Positions 19,283 through 28,185 of a stretch of DNA of 64,000 nucleotides are shown here, in pieces. The stretch lies in the NCBI RefSeq assembly GCF_003987315.1, contig NZ_PIPI01000001.1, forward strand, positions 496,001 through 560,000, given 5' to 3'. Within the stretch, counting starts at the first letter, position 1, and the number at the start of each line of letters is the position of its first letter. The notes beneath the pieces were generated by a model. The model was not told the origin of the DNA. It saw only the letters and a program-made list of their open reading frames with translations, and did not search any database. The translations under genes were made by a program, and so were the position numbers. The stretch is from Aliidiomarina haloalkalitolerans (lineage in GTDB: Bacteria; Pseudomonadota; Gammaproteobacteria; Enterobacterales; Alteromonadaceae).

Positions 19283-19987
19283 CTAGTGCGCAAGGCTGCT
19301 GATTTCGTCAGCTATGGCTGAAAGAGTGGCGACTGGATTTTTGCTTTCGCGAATTGGTCGGCCCATGACGAGGTAATCGACACCAGCAGCTACCGCTTGC
19401 TGTGGTGTCATGATGCGTTGTTGGTCGTGCGTCGCACTGCCCGCGGGGCGAATTCCGGGGGTGACGAGAATAAAGTCGCGCCCTACTTCAGTTTTAATTA
19501 ACTCAGCCTCTTGTGCCGAACAGACCACACCATCGAGACCGCATTGAGCCGACAACTTGGCCAAGGCAAGAACATGCTCTTGTAATGGCCGCTGGACACC
19601 GAGTTGTTTTAATTCCTCGGCACTCATGCTGGTGAGCACTGTCACCGCAATTAACAGCGGTGCTTTCTCACCGTACGGCTCTATCGCTGCACGTGCAGCT
19701 TTCAGCATCGCTTCGCCGCCGCTAGCGTGCACATTCACCATCCAAACCCCAAGTTCGGCTGCCGCAGCGACTGCTTTCGCCACTGTATTCGGAATATCGT
19801 GGAATTTTAAATCGAGGAATACTTCAAAATTACGAGCGTGAATTGCGGCGATTAAGTCTGGACCACCAGCGGTAAAAAGCTCTTTGCCGACTTTGACACG
19901 ACACTGTTGTGGGTCCAAGGTATCAATAAACTTTAGAGCTTCATTTGGCTGAGCAAAATCGAGAGCAACAACAATACGCTTATTCAT
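19283..19987 (-). CDS. pyrF: Orotidine 5'-phosphate decarboxylase
   Basis: Last step of UMP synthesis. The 234 residues form the OMP decarboxylase barrel with the catalytic DxKxxD signature [13 protein letters not shown] (Asp59, Lys61, Asp64), an early VALDF strand, [10 protein letters not shown] and [12 protein letters not shown] phosphate-binding segments. It directly abuts lapB (0-bp gap), matching the lapA-lapB-pyrF order of E. coli. Confidence 0.97.
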   Translation of the reverse strand: MNKRIVVALDFAQPNEALKFIDTLDPQQCRVKVGKELFTAGGPDLIAAIHARNFEVFLDLKFHDIPNTVAKAVAAAAELGVWMVNVHASGGEAMLKAARAAIEPYGEKAPLLIAVTVLTSMSAEELKQLGVQRPLQEHVLALAKLSAQCGLDGVVCSAQEAELIKTEVGRDFILVTPGIRPAGSATHDQQRIMTPQQAVAAGVDYLVMGRPIRESKNPVATLSAIADEISSLAH

Positions 19988-21145
19988 CTATTCTCCATCT
20001 AATCCACGAGTAGGTTTAATCGAACCCCAAGTTTTACAACTTGGACAATGCCAATACAAAGTCTGTCCTGAAAAACCACAATGGCGACAACGATATCGCG
20101 AACGTTGTTTCAATTGTTCACTCACCATATCGCCCAATAATTTTAAACTATCGCGCGCACGCCCTTCGTCAGCAGAAACAACATGGAAACGAATCAGTTT
20201 ATGGAAAGCTTTCATCGTTGGGTTCTTCTGTAACGCCGCCAACATAAACTGTTCGGCTGCTGCTAAGTCATTCCTTTTGGCAATAATGTCCGCCAACATG
20301 ACGACTGCGGTTGCGCACGGGTGACTTAAAACAATGTCGTGGAGTACAGCAGTAAAGCCTTGTTCGTCATCGGCTTGGCTATACGCTTCTTGCAGTAATG
20401 GCAGCACTTCTGGAATAAAGTCAGGAGACTTCTCAGTAACCGGTAACAAGTAGTCGATAGCACGTTGTGCTTTACTGTGTCCGAGCCACCAGCGGGCTAA
20501 GGCCAACCGTGCTCTGACACACATATCATCATGTTTCAGCGCTTTTTGATAATGTTTTAGAGTGAGTGCTGGATCGTCTTGTAAGTCGGCTAACTCACAA
20601 TAGAATTGCGCAATCGTTGCTTCGATTTGTTTATCTTTGCGACGCAATTTTAGGGCAACGCGAATCGCTTTATCCCATTCATGGGTGGCTTCATAAAGTG
20701 CAAGCAAGCTCATTAAGCTTTCATTTTGGTAATTTGAATGCTCTTGTAACTCAGAGAACATCTGTTCAGCACGATCATATAAACCCGCGGACAAATAATC
20801 TTGACCCAGTTCATACATGGCATGCTGACGCTCTTGCTCCGAAAGTGCAGGCCGCGAAATTAAATTCTGATGGATGCGAATTGCCCGCTCTACTTCGCCG
20901 CGGCGCCGGAACAATTTCCCGAGCGTCCAATGGGTTTCGATGGTTTCACTATCAATGTCGAGCATATCGATAAACAAATCGACGGCTTTGTCACTTTGCT
21001 CAGATAGCAACAGGTTTATGCCCGTCACATAATTCTTGGAGAATTCTTCTTGTTCTTTGCGCTGTTCAACGCGAACGCTATTGCGGCCCATGAACCAACC
21101 ATAGGCTGCCGCAATTGGTAATAAGAGGAACAGCAACTCAAGCAT
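19988..21145 (-). CDS. lapB: LPS assembly protein LapB (YciM)
   Basis: Inner-membrane TPR protein that links LPS synthesis to assembly and promotes FtsH-dependent turnover of LpxC. The 385 residues start with a membrane segment (LELLFLLLPIAAAYGWFMGR), continue with about nine TPR-like repeats, and end with a rubredoxin-type metal module: Cys353, Cys356, Cys367 and Cys370 (CRHC and CPSC). Length and layout equal E. coli LapB (389). Six bp after lapA, and abutting pyrF. Confidence 0.97.
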   Translation of the reverse strand: MLELLFLLLPIAAAYGWFMGRNSVRVEQRKEQEEFSKNYVTGINLLLSEQSDKAVDLFIDMLDIDSETIETHWTLGKLFRRRGEVERAIRIHQNLISRPALSEQERQHAMYELGQDYLSAGLYDRAEQMFSELQEHSNYQNESLMSLLALYEATHEWDKAIRVALKLRRKDKQIEATIAQFYCELADLQDDPALTLKHYQKALKHDDMCVRARLALARWWLGHSKAQRAIDYLLPVTEKSPDFIPEVLPLLQEAYSQADDEQGFTAVLHDIVLSHPCATAVVMLADIIAKRNDLAAAEQFMLAALQKNPTMKAFHKLIRFHVVSADEGRARDSLKLLGDMVSEQLKQRSRYRCRHCGFSGQTLYWHCPSCKTWGSIKPTRGLDGE

Positions 21146-21151
21146 AAAAAA

Positions 21152-21427
21152 CTAGGAATCCTTATTAGTATTTGCTTTGATTTCCTTAATCAGCAATCTT
21201 TTTAACCGTTTGATTTGCCATTTTAAACGGATGTAGCCAAATAAATTCGTCAGCAACCCAAGCGCGAAACCAATCACCAGCACCATGGCCAGTACCATCG
21301 CAAGCGAAGTTTGTTGAGTAACGAACAGCCAATCGACTGTGACCGGCGTCGCATTATGCTTACCGAGCATAAACGACAATAACAGCAGAATTATAATCGG
21401 AATGAGGCTAAGTATCAGACGTACCAT
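21152..21427 (-). CDS. lapA: LPS assembly protein LapA (YciS)
   Basis: Small inner-membrane partner of LapB. I start it at the ATG at 21427 (91 residues) because AAGGGAAA lies about 6 nt before it; an upstream in-frame extension would run into the ihfB terminator. Two membrane helices (about 4-21 and 44-66) are followed by a basic coiled tail RLKWQIKRLKRLLIKEIKAN, the DUF1049 layout. Its promoter seems to lie inside the preceding terminator hairpin. Confidence 0.94.
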   Translation of the reverse strand: MVRLILSLIPIIILLLLSFMLGKHNATPVTVDWLFVTQQTSLAMVLAMVLVIGFALGLLTNLFGYIRLKWQIKRLKRLLIKEIKANTNKDS

Positions 21428-21456
21428 AAGTTTTCCCTTGCCTGACGCAGAAAAAT

Positions 21457-21489
21457 AAAAAGGCATGCCATTATAGCATGCCTTTTTTT
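21457..21489 (-). terminator. Terminator after ihfB (bidirectional sequence)
   Basis: A perfect 12-bp stem (21457-21468 with 21476-21487) with a 7-nt loop and T-runs on both strands. It stands 25 bp past the ihfB stop and only 30 bp before the lapA ATG. Confidence 0.85.
21470..21478 (-). promoter_or_regulatory. Extended -10 element for lapA inside the terminator
   Basis: On the minus strand the loop and one stem base triplet read TGCTATAAT, a perfect extended -10 (TGnTATAAT). No good -35 is present, which extended -10 promoters can do without. Start would be near 21463, giving a leader of about 36 nt for lapA. Confidence 0.5.
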
Positions 21490-21512
21490 AAAAGTTCGGC
21501 TTCTGCAAAGCG

Positions 21513-21803
21513 TTACCCGTTTGCTGCTTCGTTAACCCGCTCACGCAACGCTTTCCCAGGTTTGAAATGAGGGACATATTTGCCTCCCAACTCAACCTGC
21601 TCGCCGGTTTTCGGGTTACGGCCGACTCGTGGTTTCCTAAAGTGTAGTGAAAAACTACCAAAACCTCGAATTTCGATCCGGTCTCCAGCAGCTAAAGAGT
21701 GAACCATGACTTCGAGAATCTCTCGAACGCCACGCTCAACGTCTTTAGGTTGCAGCTCTGGCTGCTTATTTATCAGTTTTTCAATCAGTTCCGACTTGGT
21801 CAT
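21513..21803 (-). CDS. ihfB: Integration host factor subunit beta
   Basis: DNA-bending nucleoid protein that pairs with IhfA. I choose the ATG at 21803 (96 residues) with AAGGAA 7 nt upstream; this gives [10 protein letters not shown], the usual IHF-beta N-terminus. The HU/IHF signature [27 protein letters not shown] and the C-terminal [15 protein letters not shown] are present. It follows rpsA by 44 bp, the conserved rpsA-ihfB arrangement. Confidence 0.97.
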   Translation of the reverse strand: MTKSELIEKLINKQPELQPKDVERGVREILEVMVHSLAAGDRIEIRGFGSFSLHFRKPRVGRNPKTGEQVELGGKYVPHFKPGKALRERVNEAANG

Positions 21804-21847
21804 TACAGATTCCTTACTCTGATAGCAAACAGCCAGTTTTGACAATC

Positions 21848-23521
21848 TTAATCGTCAGTCTTTGCTGCTTTAAATGCTTCTGCCATTGCGTTGTTGAACG
21901 CGTTGTCGTCAGCATTGTTTACGCTTTCCAGTGCAGCTTTCTCTTCAGCTTCGTCTTTCGCTTTGATTGACAGGCTGATTACACGGTTCTTACGATCGAT
22001 GCCCATATAACGAGCTTCAATGTCATCACCTGCTTTCAACACAGTCGAAGCGTCTTCGATGCGCTCACGAGAAATGTCTGATGCACGGACGTAGCCTTCT
22101 ACACCTTCACCTAAGCTCACAGTTGCGCCTTTCGCGTCAACTTCAGTGATACTACCTTTAACAATAGCACCCTTCTTGTGAGCTGCAAGGAAGTTGTTTA
22201 CTGGATCTTCAGAAATTTGCTTGATACCCAGTGAGATACGCTCACGCTCTGCGTCAACTTGCAGAACAACAGCTTCAACTTCTTCGCCTTTCTTGAAGTC
22301 ACGTACGGCTTCTTCGCCAGCAGCGTTCCAAGAAATATCAGACAAGTGAACAAGACCATCGATGTTGCCATCAAGACCGATAAAGATACCGAAGTCAGTG
22401 ATTGACTTGATCTTACCGCTAACTTTGTCACCTTTCTGGTGGCTCTTCGCGAACTCTTCCCATGGGTTAGGCTTACACTGCTTGATACCCAAAGAAATAC
22501 GACGACGTTCTTCGTCGATTTCAAGAACCATAACTTCAACAACGTCGTCTAAGTTAACGATCTTAGATGGGTGAACGTTTTTGTTCGTCCAATCCATTTC
22601 AGAAACGTGAACCAGACCTTCAACGCCTTCTTCTAACTCAACGAAACAACCGTAGTCAGTTAAGTTGGTTACACGGCCAGTCAAAGTTGAGCTTTCTGGG
22701 TAACGGTTAGCAATGTCGCTCCATGGATCTTCGCCTAACTGCTTCAGGCCTAAAGATACACGAGTGCGATCACGATCGAACTTCAACACTTTACAGTTGA
22801 TTTCGTCGCCAACATTCACGATTTCACTTGGGTGCTTAACGCGCTTCCAAGCCATGTCGGTAATGTGTAACAGACCGTCTACACCGCCTAAGTCTACGAA
22901 TGCACCGTAGTCAGTCAGGTTCTTAACGATACCTTTAACTTCTTGGCCTTCTTGTAGGTTCTCAAGCAGCTCATCACGCTCTGCACTGTTCTCTTTCTCG
23001 ATAACTGCACGACGAGAAACAACAACGTTATTACGTTTCTGGTCAAGCTTGATAACTTTGAACTCAAGGTCACGGTTTTCAAGGTGGGCAGTATCACGGA
23101 TTGGACGCACGTCTACCAATGAACCTGGTAAGAAAGCACGAACACCGTTCAGGTCGACTGTGAAGCCGCCTTTGACTTTACCGCTGATCACACCGATCAC
23201 TGTTTCTTCGTTTTCGTGTGCAGCTTCAAGCTGCAACCACGCTTCAAAGCGCTTCGCTTTTTCACGAGACAGGATGGTTTCACCGAAGCCGTCTTCTACC
23301 GCATCAAGTGCTACTTCAACAGTGTCACCGATAGCGATTTCCAACTTACCTTCAGAGTTAAAGAACTGCTCTGCAGGGATGGCGCTTTCAGATTTCAGGC
23401 CGGCGTCAACCAGAACAAGGTCTTTCTCGATAGCAACAACGGTGCCTTTAACGATAGAACCAGGACGGGTTTCGATTTCTTTGAGGCTTTCCTCAAACAG
23501 CTGGGCAAAATTTTCAGTCAT
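21848..23521 (-). CDS. rpsA: 30S ribosomal protein S1
   Basis: mRNA-binding 30S protein needed for initiation on structured or weak-SD messages. The 557 residues equal E. coli S1 and contain six S1 repeats; domains 3-6 show repeated GxVxxxxxxGxFVxL…GLxHxSD patterns such as [23 protein letters not shown]. No strong Shine-Dalgarno stands before the ATG (nearest GAAG about 13 nt upstream), as known for autoregulated rpsA in E. coli. Lies between cmk and ihfB. Confidence 0.98.
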   Translation of the reverse strand: MTENFAQLFEESLKEIETRPGSIVKGTVVAIEKDLVLVDAGLKSESAIPAEQFFNSEGKLEIAIGDTVEVALDAVEDGFGETILSREKAKRFEAWLQLEAAHENEETVIGVISGKVKGGFTVDLNGVRAFLPGSLVDVRPIRDTAHLENRDLEFKVIKLDQKRNNVVVSRRAVIEKENSAERDELLENLQEGQEVKGIVKNLTDYGAFVDLGGVDGLLHITDMAWKRVKHPSEIVNVGDEINCKVLKFDRDRTRVSLGLKQLGEDPWSDIANRYPESSTLTGRVTNLTDYGCFVELEEGVEGLVHVSEMDWTNKNVHPSKIVNLDDVVEVMVLEIDEERRRISLGIKQCKPNPWEEFAKSHQKGDKVSGKIKSITDFGIFIGLDGNIDGLVHLSDISWNAAGEEAVRDFKKGEEVEAVVLQVDAERERISLGIKQISEDPVNNFLAAHKKGAIVKGSITEVDAKGATVSLGEGVEGYVRASDISRERIEDASTVLKAGDDIEARYMGIDRKNRVISLSIKAKDEAEEKAALESVNNADDNAFNNAMAEAFKAAKTDD

Positions 23522-23694
23522 AAGTTTAATTAACTTCGCTTAATGGACATCCACCAGAATTCCTTCTCGGCGGGGTTGTTTAACTTTATCGGTACATTCC
23601 AGTGCGCCGACCCTTGAAATACGTGCTTTGCACGCCACTTCAAAATTTTCTAACGCTATTTTTTCTGCTGAGACATGCGTCGCAATGTCTGCTG
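23522..23694 (-). promoter_or_regulatory. rpsA leader, likely autoregulatory
   Basis: The 173 bp between cmk and rpsA hold no ORF. The minus strand has a GTGC-AAA-GCAC hairpin near 23630, and an AT-rich, SD-poor start region. In enterobacteria the rpsA leader folds into hairpins recognised by S1 itself; the layout here is compatible but I have not verified the fold. Confidence 0.4.
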
Positions 23695-24420
23695 CTAAGC
23701 TGGGTTAGACAGCTTGCTATGAGCGAACTGCAGGATTTCTTGCAGAACCTCATCGATGCTCATGTCTGTTGAATCTAGAATGAGCGAACCCTCCGCAGGC
23801 TTCAATGGCGCTACAGAGCGGTTGGTATCTTGATCGTCGCGAGCTTTAATTTCGTCGATCAAGCTGTTCATATTAGCATCAAAGCCCTTTTCCTGCAATT
23901 GCAGAAAGCGGCGCTGGGCACGTTCTTCAGGGCTCGCGGTTAAAAATATTTTTGCTTCGGCGTCAGGAAAAACAACCGTTCCCATATCGCGCCCGTCAGC
24001 AACTAAGCCAGGGAGCTCTCGAAATGCCCGCTGACGGCGTAACAAGGCTTCACGAACGCGCGGAAGCGCAGCAATTTTCGACGCTTGCATACCCACTTCT
24101 TCAGTGCGAATGGTCAGTGTAATATCTTCACCTTCAAGAATGACGTGTGTTAAGTCAGTCTCTTCGTTTGCAACAAATTCGACATCGAGATCAGTTGCTA
24201 ATGCAATTAAACTTTCTTCGTCTTCTGGCCCAAAATCGTGGTGAGCTGCCGCAATTGCAAGCACACGATAAATTGCGCCACTGTCGAGTAAATGCCAACC
24301 AAGTTTTTCCGACAGCAAACGGCTGACGGTTCCTTTGCCTGACCCACTCGGACCATCAATGGTAATGACTGGCGCGATGACAGGCTTTGTCACTGTGTTG
24401 GTTGGTTCAATATCGGACAT
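23695..24420 (-). CDS. cmk: Cytidylate kinase
   Basis: Phosphorylates CMP and dCMP. The ATG at 24420 (241 residues) is preceded by AAAGAGGT; a longer upstream frame exists but lacks such a site. P-loop [17 protein letters not shown] at about residues 20-36, the CMP-binding LLDSGAIYR and [19 protein letters not shown] with [10 protein letters not shown] lid are all present. About 14 residues longer than E. coli Cmk because of a Thr/Pro-rich N-terminus. Lies between aroA and rpsA, as in E. coli. Confidence 0.96.
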   Translation of the reverse strand: MSDIEPTNTVTKPVIAPVITIDGPSGSGKGTVSRLLSEKLGWHLLDSGAIYRVLAIAAAHHDFGPEDEESLIALATDLDVEFVANEETDLTHVILEGEDITLTIRTEEVGMQASKIAALPRVREALLRRQRAFRELPGLVADGRDMGTVVFPDAEAKIFLTASPEERAQRRFLQLQEKGFDANMNSLIDEIKARDDQDTNRSVAPLKPAEGSLILDSTDMSIDEVLQEILQFAHSKLSNPA

Positions 24421-24632
24421 GTCGACCTCTTTAACTGCAACATCGAGCTTTAAACCCCATGTTTGAAAACCAATCTCGGATTCAGTTCCAGCATACACCG
24501 AGACTTTTGCCCCACCTACCGCTACTTTTGTAAGCCATAGCGGAAGTACTGGATAAAATCCAAGGCGCGAAAATTATACGGATTTTTGGCGAAATTGCAC
24601 CTTCTATCGTACTTCCACGCAAAATCTCCAGT

Positions 24633-25973
24633 TTATGGATTTTGCGGTAAGCGACACAAAGCTAGAAAGTCTTGGAAAAAATGCGGATATGTTTTTCGGC
24701 AACAGTCTGGATCTAAAATAGTCACGCCTGCCGGTGTAAATGCGAGCAAAGCAAAGCACATGGCCATGCGGTGATCATCGTAGGTAGCGATTTCAGCGTG
24801 CTGAATTTCTAACGGTGGTGTGATGATAATGGCATCTTCGAGTTCTGTAATTTCAGCGCCTACTTTCTGCAACTCAGTTGCCATAGCATGCAAGCGGTCC
24901 GTTTCTTTTAAACGCCAGTTATAAATATTGCGAATTGCCGTCGGCCCTTTAGCAAACAACGCTGTTGTTGCGATGGTCATGGCGGCATCGGGGATTTCAT
25001 TAAGGTCGAAATCACCACCTCGCAATGGCTGGACACCTCGGCTCACAGCAATGGAACGGGGCTGATAATCAACTTCGGCTCCCATTTGCGCTAACACCTT
25101 GGCGAACTCTTTATCCCCTTGCAAGCTTTCCGTGCCGACCCCGTGAACGGTAATCGTACCACCGGCAATTGCTGCTGCAGCAAGGAAATAAGAAGCAGAT
25201 GAGGCGTCACCTTCAATCCAATACTGTTGCGGACTGCGATAGACTTGGCCACCAGCAATGACAAAACGATGCGGTTCCGGCCATTCGACCTGCGCACCAA
25301 AGTGACGCATCATGGCAACCGTCAAAGCAATATACGGCGCTGATACGATTGTGCCAGTTAAAACAACTTCGCTGCGCTGCGGCAATAAGGGTAAAACCAT
25401 TAATAGTGCGGAAATAAACTGGCTGGACAAACTGCCGTCAATACGAACTTGCCCACCGGTTAGCGCGCGACCGTGGATCTGTAATGGCGGATAGCCATCC
25501 TGCTCAGGGTAGTCAATTTCCGCACCTAACTGCCGCAGAGCGTCGATTAATGGTCCAATTGGGCGCTCATGCATGCGTGGTTCACCATGCAAGAGAAACT
25601 CACCCTGGCTGGCTGCTAACGCTGCTGTTAAAGGGCGCATTGCCGTTCCAGCATTACCAAGAAAGAGTGCCAATGGTTGCTCATTCGACGTCGTTGGTGC
25701 ATTAAATAGCCCACCACCACCGACCACGACTGTTTCAGTGCGCGCGCCACCTTCTTGAGTACTAACTCGATCGATGACCTCGATACCTAAAGCCCGCAGC
25801 GCTGCCCGCATGTGCTGGGTATCGTTACTATCGAGCATGTTTTCAAGTACAGTCGTACCCTCGGCTAACGCCGAAAGTAATAAAGCTCGATTAGCAATGC
25901 TTTTCGAGCCAGGGAGGAAGACTTCGCCCTGGCAACCAGAGCGATAATCCAAAGTTAAAGCGTTTTTCGTCAA
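24633..25973 (-). CDS. aroA: 3-phosphoshikimate 1-carboxyvinyltransferase (EPSP synthase)
   Basis: Joins PEP to shikimate-3-phosphate in aromatic amino-acid synthesis. The 446 residues show LPGSKSIANRALLLSALAEG (Lys24), LGNAGTAMRPLTAALA, DGSLSSQFISALLM, DLNEIPDAAMTIATTALFA with the catalytic Asp, and RLKETDRLHAM. The LGNAGTAMRPL motif retains the Gly and Pro positions of the normal, class I type enzyme. The start overlaps the hisC stop by 4 bp. Confidence 0.97.
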   Translation of the reverse strand: MTKNALTLDYRSGCQGEVFLPGSKSIANRALLLSALAEGTTVLENMLDSNDTQHMRAALRALGIEVIDRVSTQEGGARTETVVVGGGGLFNAPTTSNEQPLALFLGNAGTAMRPLTAALAASQGEFLLHGEPRMHERPIGPLIDALRQLGAEIDYPEQDGYPPLQIHGRALTGGQVRIDGSLSSQFISALLMVLPLLPQRSEVVLTGTIVSAPYIALTVAMMRHFGAQVEWPEPHRFVIAGGQVYRSPQQYWIEGDASSASYFLAAAAIAGGTITVHGVGTESLQGDKEFAKVLAQMGAEVDYQPRSIAVSRGVQPLRGGDFDLNEIPDAAMTIATTALFAKGPTAIRNIYNWRLKETDRLHAMATELQKVGAEITELEDAIIITPPLEIQHAEIATYDDHRMAMCFALLAFTPAGVTILDPDCCRKTYPHFFQDFLALCRLPQNP

Positions 25974-27070
25974 AGCAAGGTTTCCATTGCTGCACAGAAC
26001 TTGGCGTTTTCTTCTGGTAAGCCGATGCTCACGCGTAGATGATTTGGCAATTCATAGCCAGCTATTGGACGGACAATCACGCCCTGCTGCAATAACTGTT
26101 GATAGATTTCAGCCGCCTTAGGGCCAACTTCGATGGTGACGAAGTTGCCGTGTGAAGGGATATACGGTAGTCCATGCGCATCACAAAACGTAGTGATTTG
26201 AGCCATACCTTCGGCATTCAGTTGCACAGAACGCTGAATGAAGTCGTCATCTTGCAACGCTGCAAGTGCTGCAGTTAGCGCGAGTTCATTCATATTGAAT
26301 GGTTGGCGAATGCGATTCATTAGGTCTGCAACTTGTGGATGCGAAACTGCATACCCTGCGCGTAAGCCGGCCAAACCATAGGCCTTTGAGAATGTCCGCG
26401 TAACTACTAGGTTCGGGTAATCTTCAATCCACTGCAACGACGGTGCGCGATCACGCTCAGGAACGTACTCGTAATACGCTTCATCCAGTACCACCAACAC
26501 ATGACGAGGAACTTTGGCAATAAAGTCCTGTAGCTCTGCGGTCGTTAAGAATGTACCCGTTGGGTTGTTCGGGTTAGCAACAAAAATCATCCGCGTTTTT
26601 GGCGTAATAGCGGCCAACATGGCATCGAGATCGTGACCATAGTTTTTCGCTGGTACCGCTACTGGTTTTGCGCCGATTGCTTTAGTAACGAGTGGATAAA
26701 CCACGAAAGCGTGCTGAGCGAAGATGACTTCGTGCTCTGCAGTGACGTACGTGCGTGCAAGCAGTTCAAGGACGTCGTTGGAACCATTGCCTAAGGTGAT
26801 TTGGTTCATCGCAATACCGAATTTATCGGCTAACGCTTGTTTCAAGTAAAAGCCATTGGCATCTGGGTAGCGTGCAAGGCTGGAAATCTTTTGCGTGAGC
26901 GCTTCACGAACCAAATGACTGATACCAAGTGGGTTCTCGTTGGAGGCTAACTTCACAATATTCTGAATCCCTAGTTCGCGCTCAACTTCTTCAATCGGTT
27001 TACCTGCTTGATATGGCTGCAACTGACGAATTCCTGGCAATGCTAGGCTTGCCGCATCAAAATCTTGCAT
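25970..27070 (-). CDS. hisC: Histidinol-phosphate / aromatic aminotransferase (HisC type)
   Basis: PLP aminotransferase of the HisC family. The 366 residues contain NENPLG, NPNNPTG, VLDEAYYEY and the PLP lysine Lys229 in TFSKAYGLAGLRAGYAV. Inserted between serC and aroA, with a 4-bp overlap into aroA. Its position among aromatic-pathway genes, as with hisC2 in Pseudomonas (serC-pheA-hisC-aroA), suggests a role in phenylalanine/tyrosine formation beside or instead of histidine. E. coli lacks a hisC here. Confidence 0.92.
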   Translation of the reverse strand: MQDFDAASLALPGIRQLQPYQAGKPIEEVERELGIQNIVKLASNENPLGISHLVREALTQKISSLARYPDANGFYLKQALADKFGIAMNQITLGNGSNDVLELLARTYVTAEHEVIFAQHAFVVYPLVTKAIGAKPVAVPAKNYGHDLDAMLAAITPKTRMIFVANPNNPTGTFLTTAELQDFIAKVPRHVLVVLDEAYYEYVPERDRAPSLQWIEDYPNLVVTRTFSKAYGLAGLRAGYAVSHPQVADLMNRIRQPFNMNELALTAALAALQDDDFIQRSVQLNAEGMAQITTFCDAHGLPYIPSHGNFVTIEVGPKAAEIYQQLLQQGVIVRPIAGYELPNHLRVSIGLPEENAKFCAAMETLL

Positions 27071-27102
27071 AACTTCCTCTATTTATTCTGTGGTTATCGT
27101 TA

Positions 27103-28185
27103 TTATGAATATTGCTTCTCAAATCGAGTCATGAAGTCAACTAAGGCTTGGGCGCCAGCAAAAGGCATCGCGTTATACATACTGGCACGCATACCGCCAA
27201 CAAAGCGGTGCCCCTTCAGTGACATGAGTCCTTCCGCTTCGGCTTCGCGCAAAAAGACTGCATCGAGCGCGTCGTCGCGTAATTGAAATGGCACATTCAT
27301 GCGAGAACGGTTGGCAATGGCGACGGTGTTTCGGTAAAAGCTTGAGTTATCAATACATTCGTATAACAACGCTGCTTTACGCTGATTCAGATCAGCCATT
27401 GCTTCTACACCACCTTCCGCCTTCAACCACTTGAATACTTCAGCGGCGAGATACCATGCAAAGGTATTTGGCGTGTTGTACATCGACTTATCTGCAGCTT
27501 GCACTTTATAGTTCATCACAGTGCAAACTTTGTCTTGGCAGGTTTCTGCTATCAGGTCGTTACGCACGATAACAACAGCAAAGCCTGATGGGCCGATATT
27601 CTTCTGTGCACCCGCATAAATCAAACCAAATTGGCTAACGTCGATGGGCTCCGCAAGAATAATCGAGGACATATCTGCAACCACCGGTACGCTAACATCG
27701 GGTACCGTATGTAATGCGATGCCATCAACGGTTTCGTTTGGGCAATAATGCAAATAAGCGGCATTTTCACTGAGTTGCCAATCGCTCACTTGCGGAATAG
27801 CTTTACCCGCTGCGGTTTCGGTTACTTTCGCAACCACATTAACCTGCTGCACGTATTTAGCTGCTTCGCGAATGGCAAATTGTGACCAGATCCCCGAGTC
27901 GAGATAATCAACGGTTGCGTCGGGTTTGGCGAGGTTTTGTGGGACGGCAGAAAATTGTCCGCGCCCACCGCCATGCATGAATAAAACCGTGTAATTATCA
28001 GGAATGGACATTAAGTCGCGTAAGTCTTGTTCGGCTTCTTCAGTCATCCGCACGTAAATGGGATCGCGGTGGCTAATTTCCATCACTGAAATACCAAGAC
28101 CTTGCCAATCACAGAGTTCTTTTTGTGCTTTCTTTAGAACTGGGGCCGGCAACATCGCCGGCCCCGCAGAGAAGTTAAACTTCAT
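27103..28185 (-). CDS. serC: Phosphoserine aminotransferase
   Basis: Forms 3-phosphoserine from 3-phosphohydroxypyruvate (serine and pyridoxine pathways). The ATG at 28185 gives the typical [13 protein letters not shown] start and 360 residues; a longer upstream frame lies inside gyrA. The PLP lysine is Lys195 in [28 protein letters not shown] and the C-terminal [18 protein letters not shown] are present. The first 11 bp overlap the 3' end of gyrA in another frame, so translation may be coupled. Confidence 0.97.
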   Translation of the reverse strand: MKFNFSAGPAMLPAPVLKKAQKELCDWQGLGISVMEISHRDPIYVRMTEEAEQDLRDLMSIPDNYTVLFMHGGGRGQFSAVPQNLAKPDATVDYLDSGIWSQFAIREAAKYVQQVNVVAKVTETAAGKAIPQVSDWQLSENAAYLHYCPNETVDGIALHTVPDVSVPVVADMSSIILAEPIDVSQFGLIYAGAQKNIGPSGFAVVIVRNDLIAETCQDKVCTVMNYKVQAADKSMYNTPNTFAWYLAAEVFKWLKAEGGVEAMADLNQRKAALLYECIDNSSFYRNTVAIANRSRMNVPFQLRDDALDAVFLREAEAEGLMSLKGHRFVGGMRASMYNAMPFAGAQALVDFMTRFEKQYS

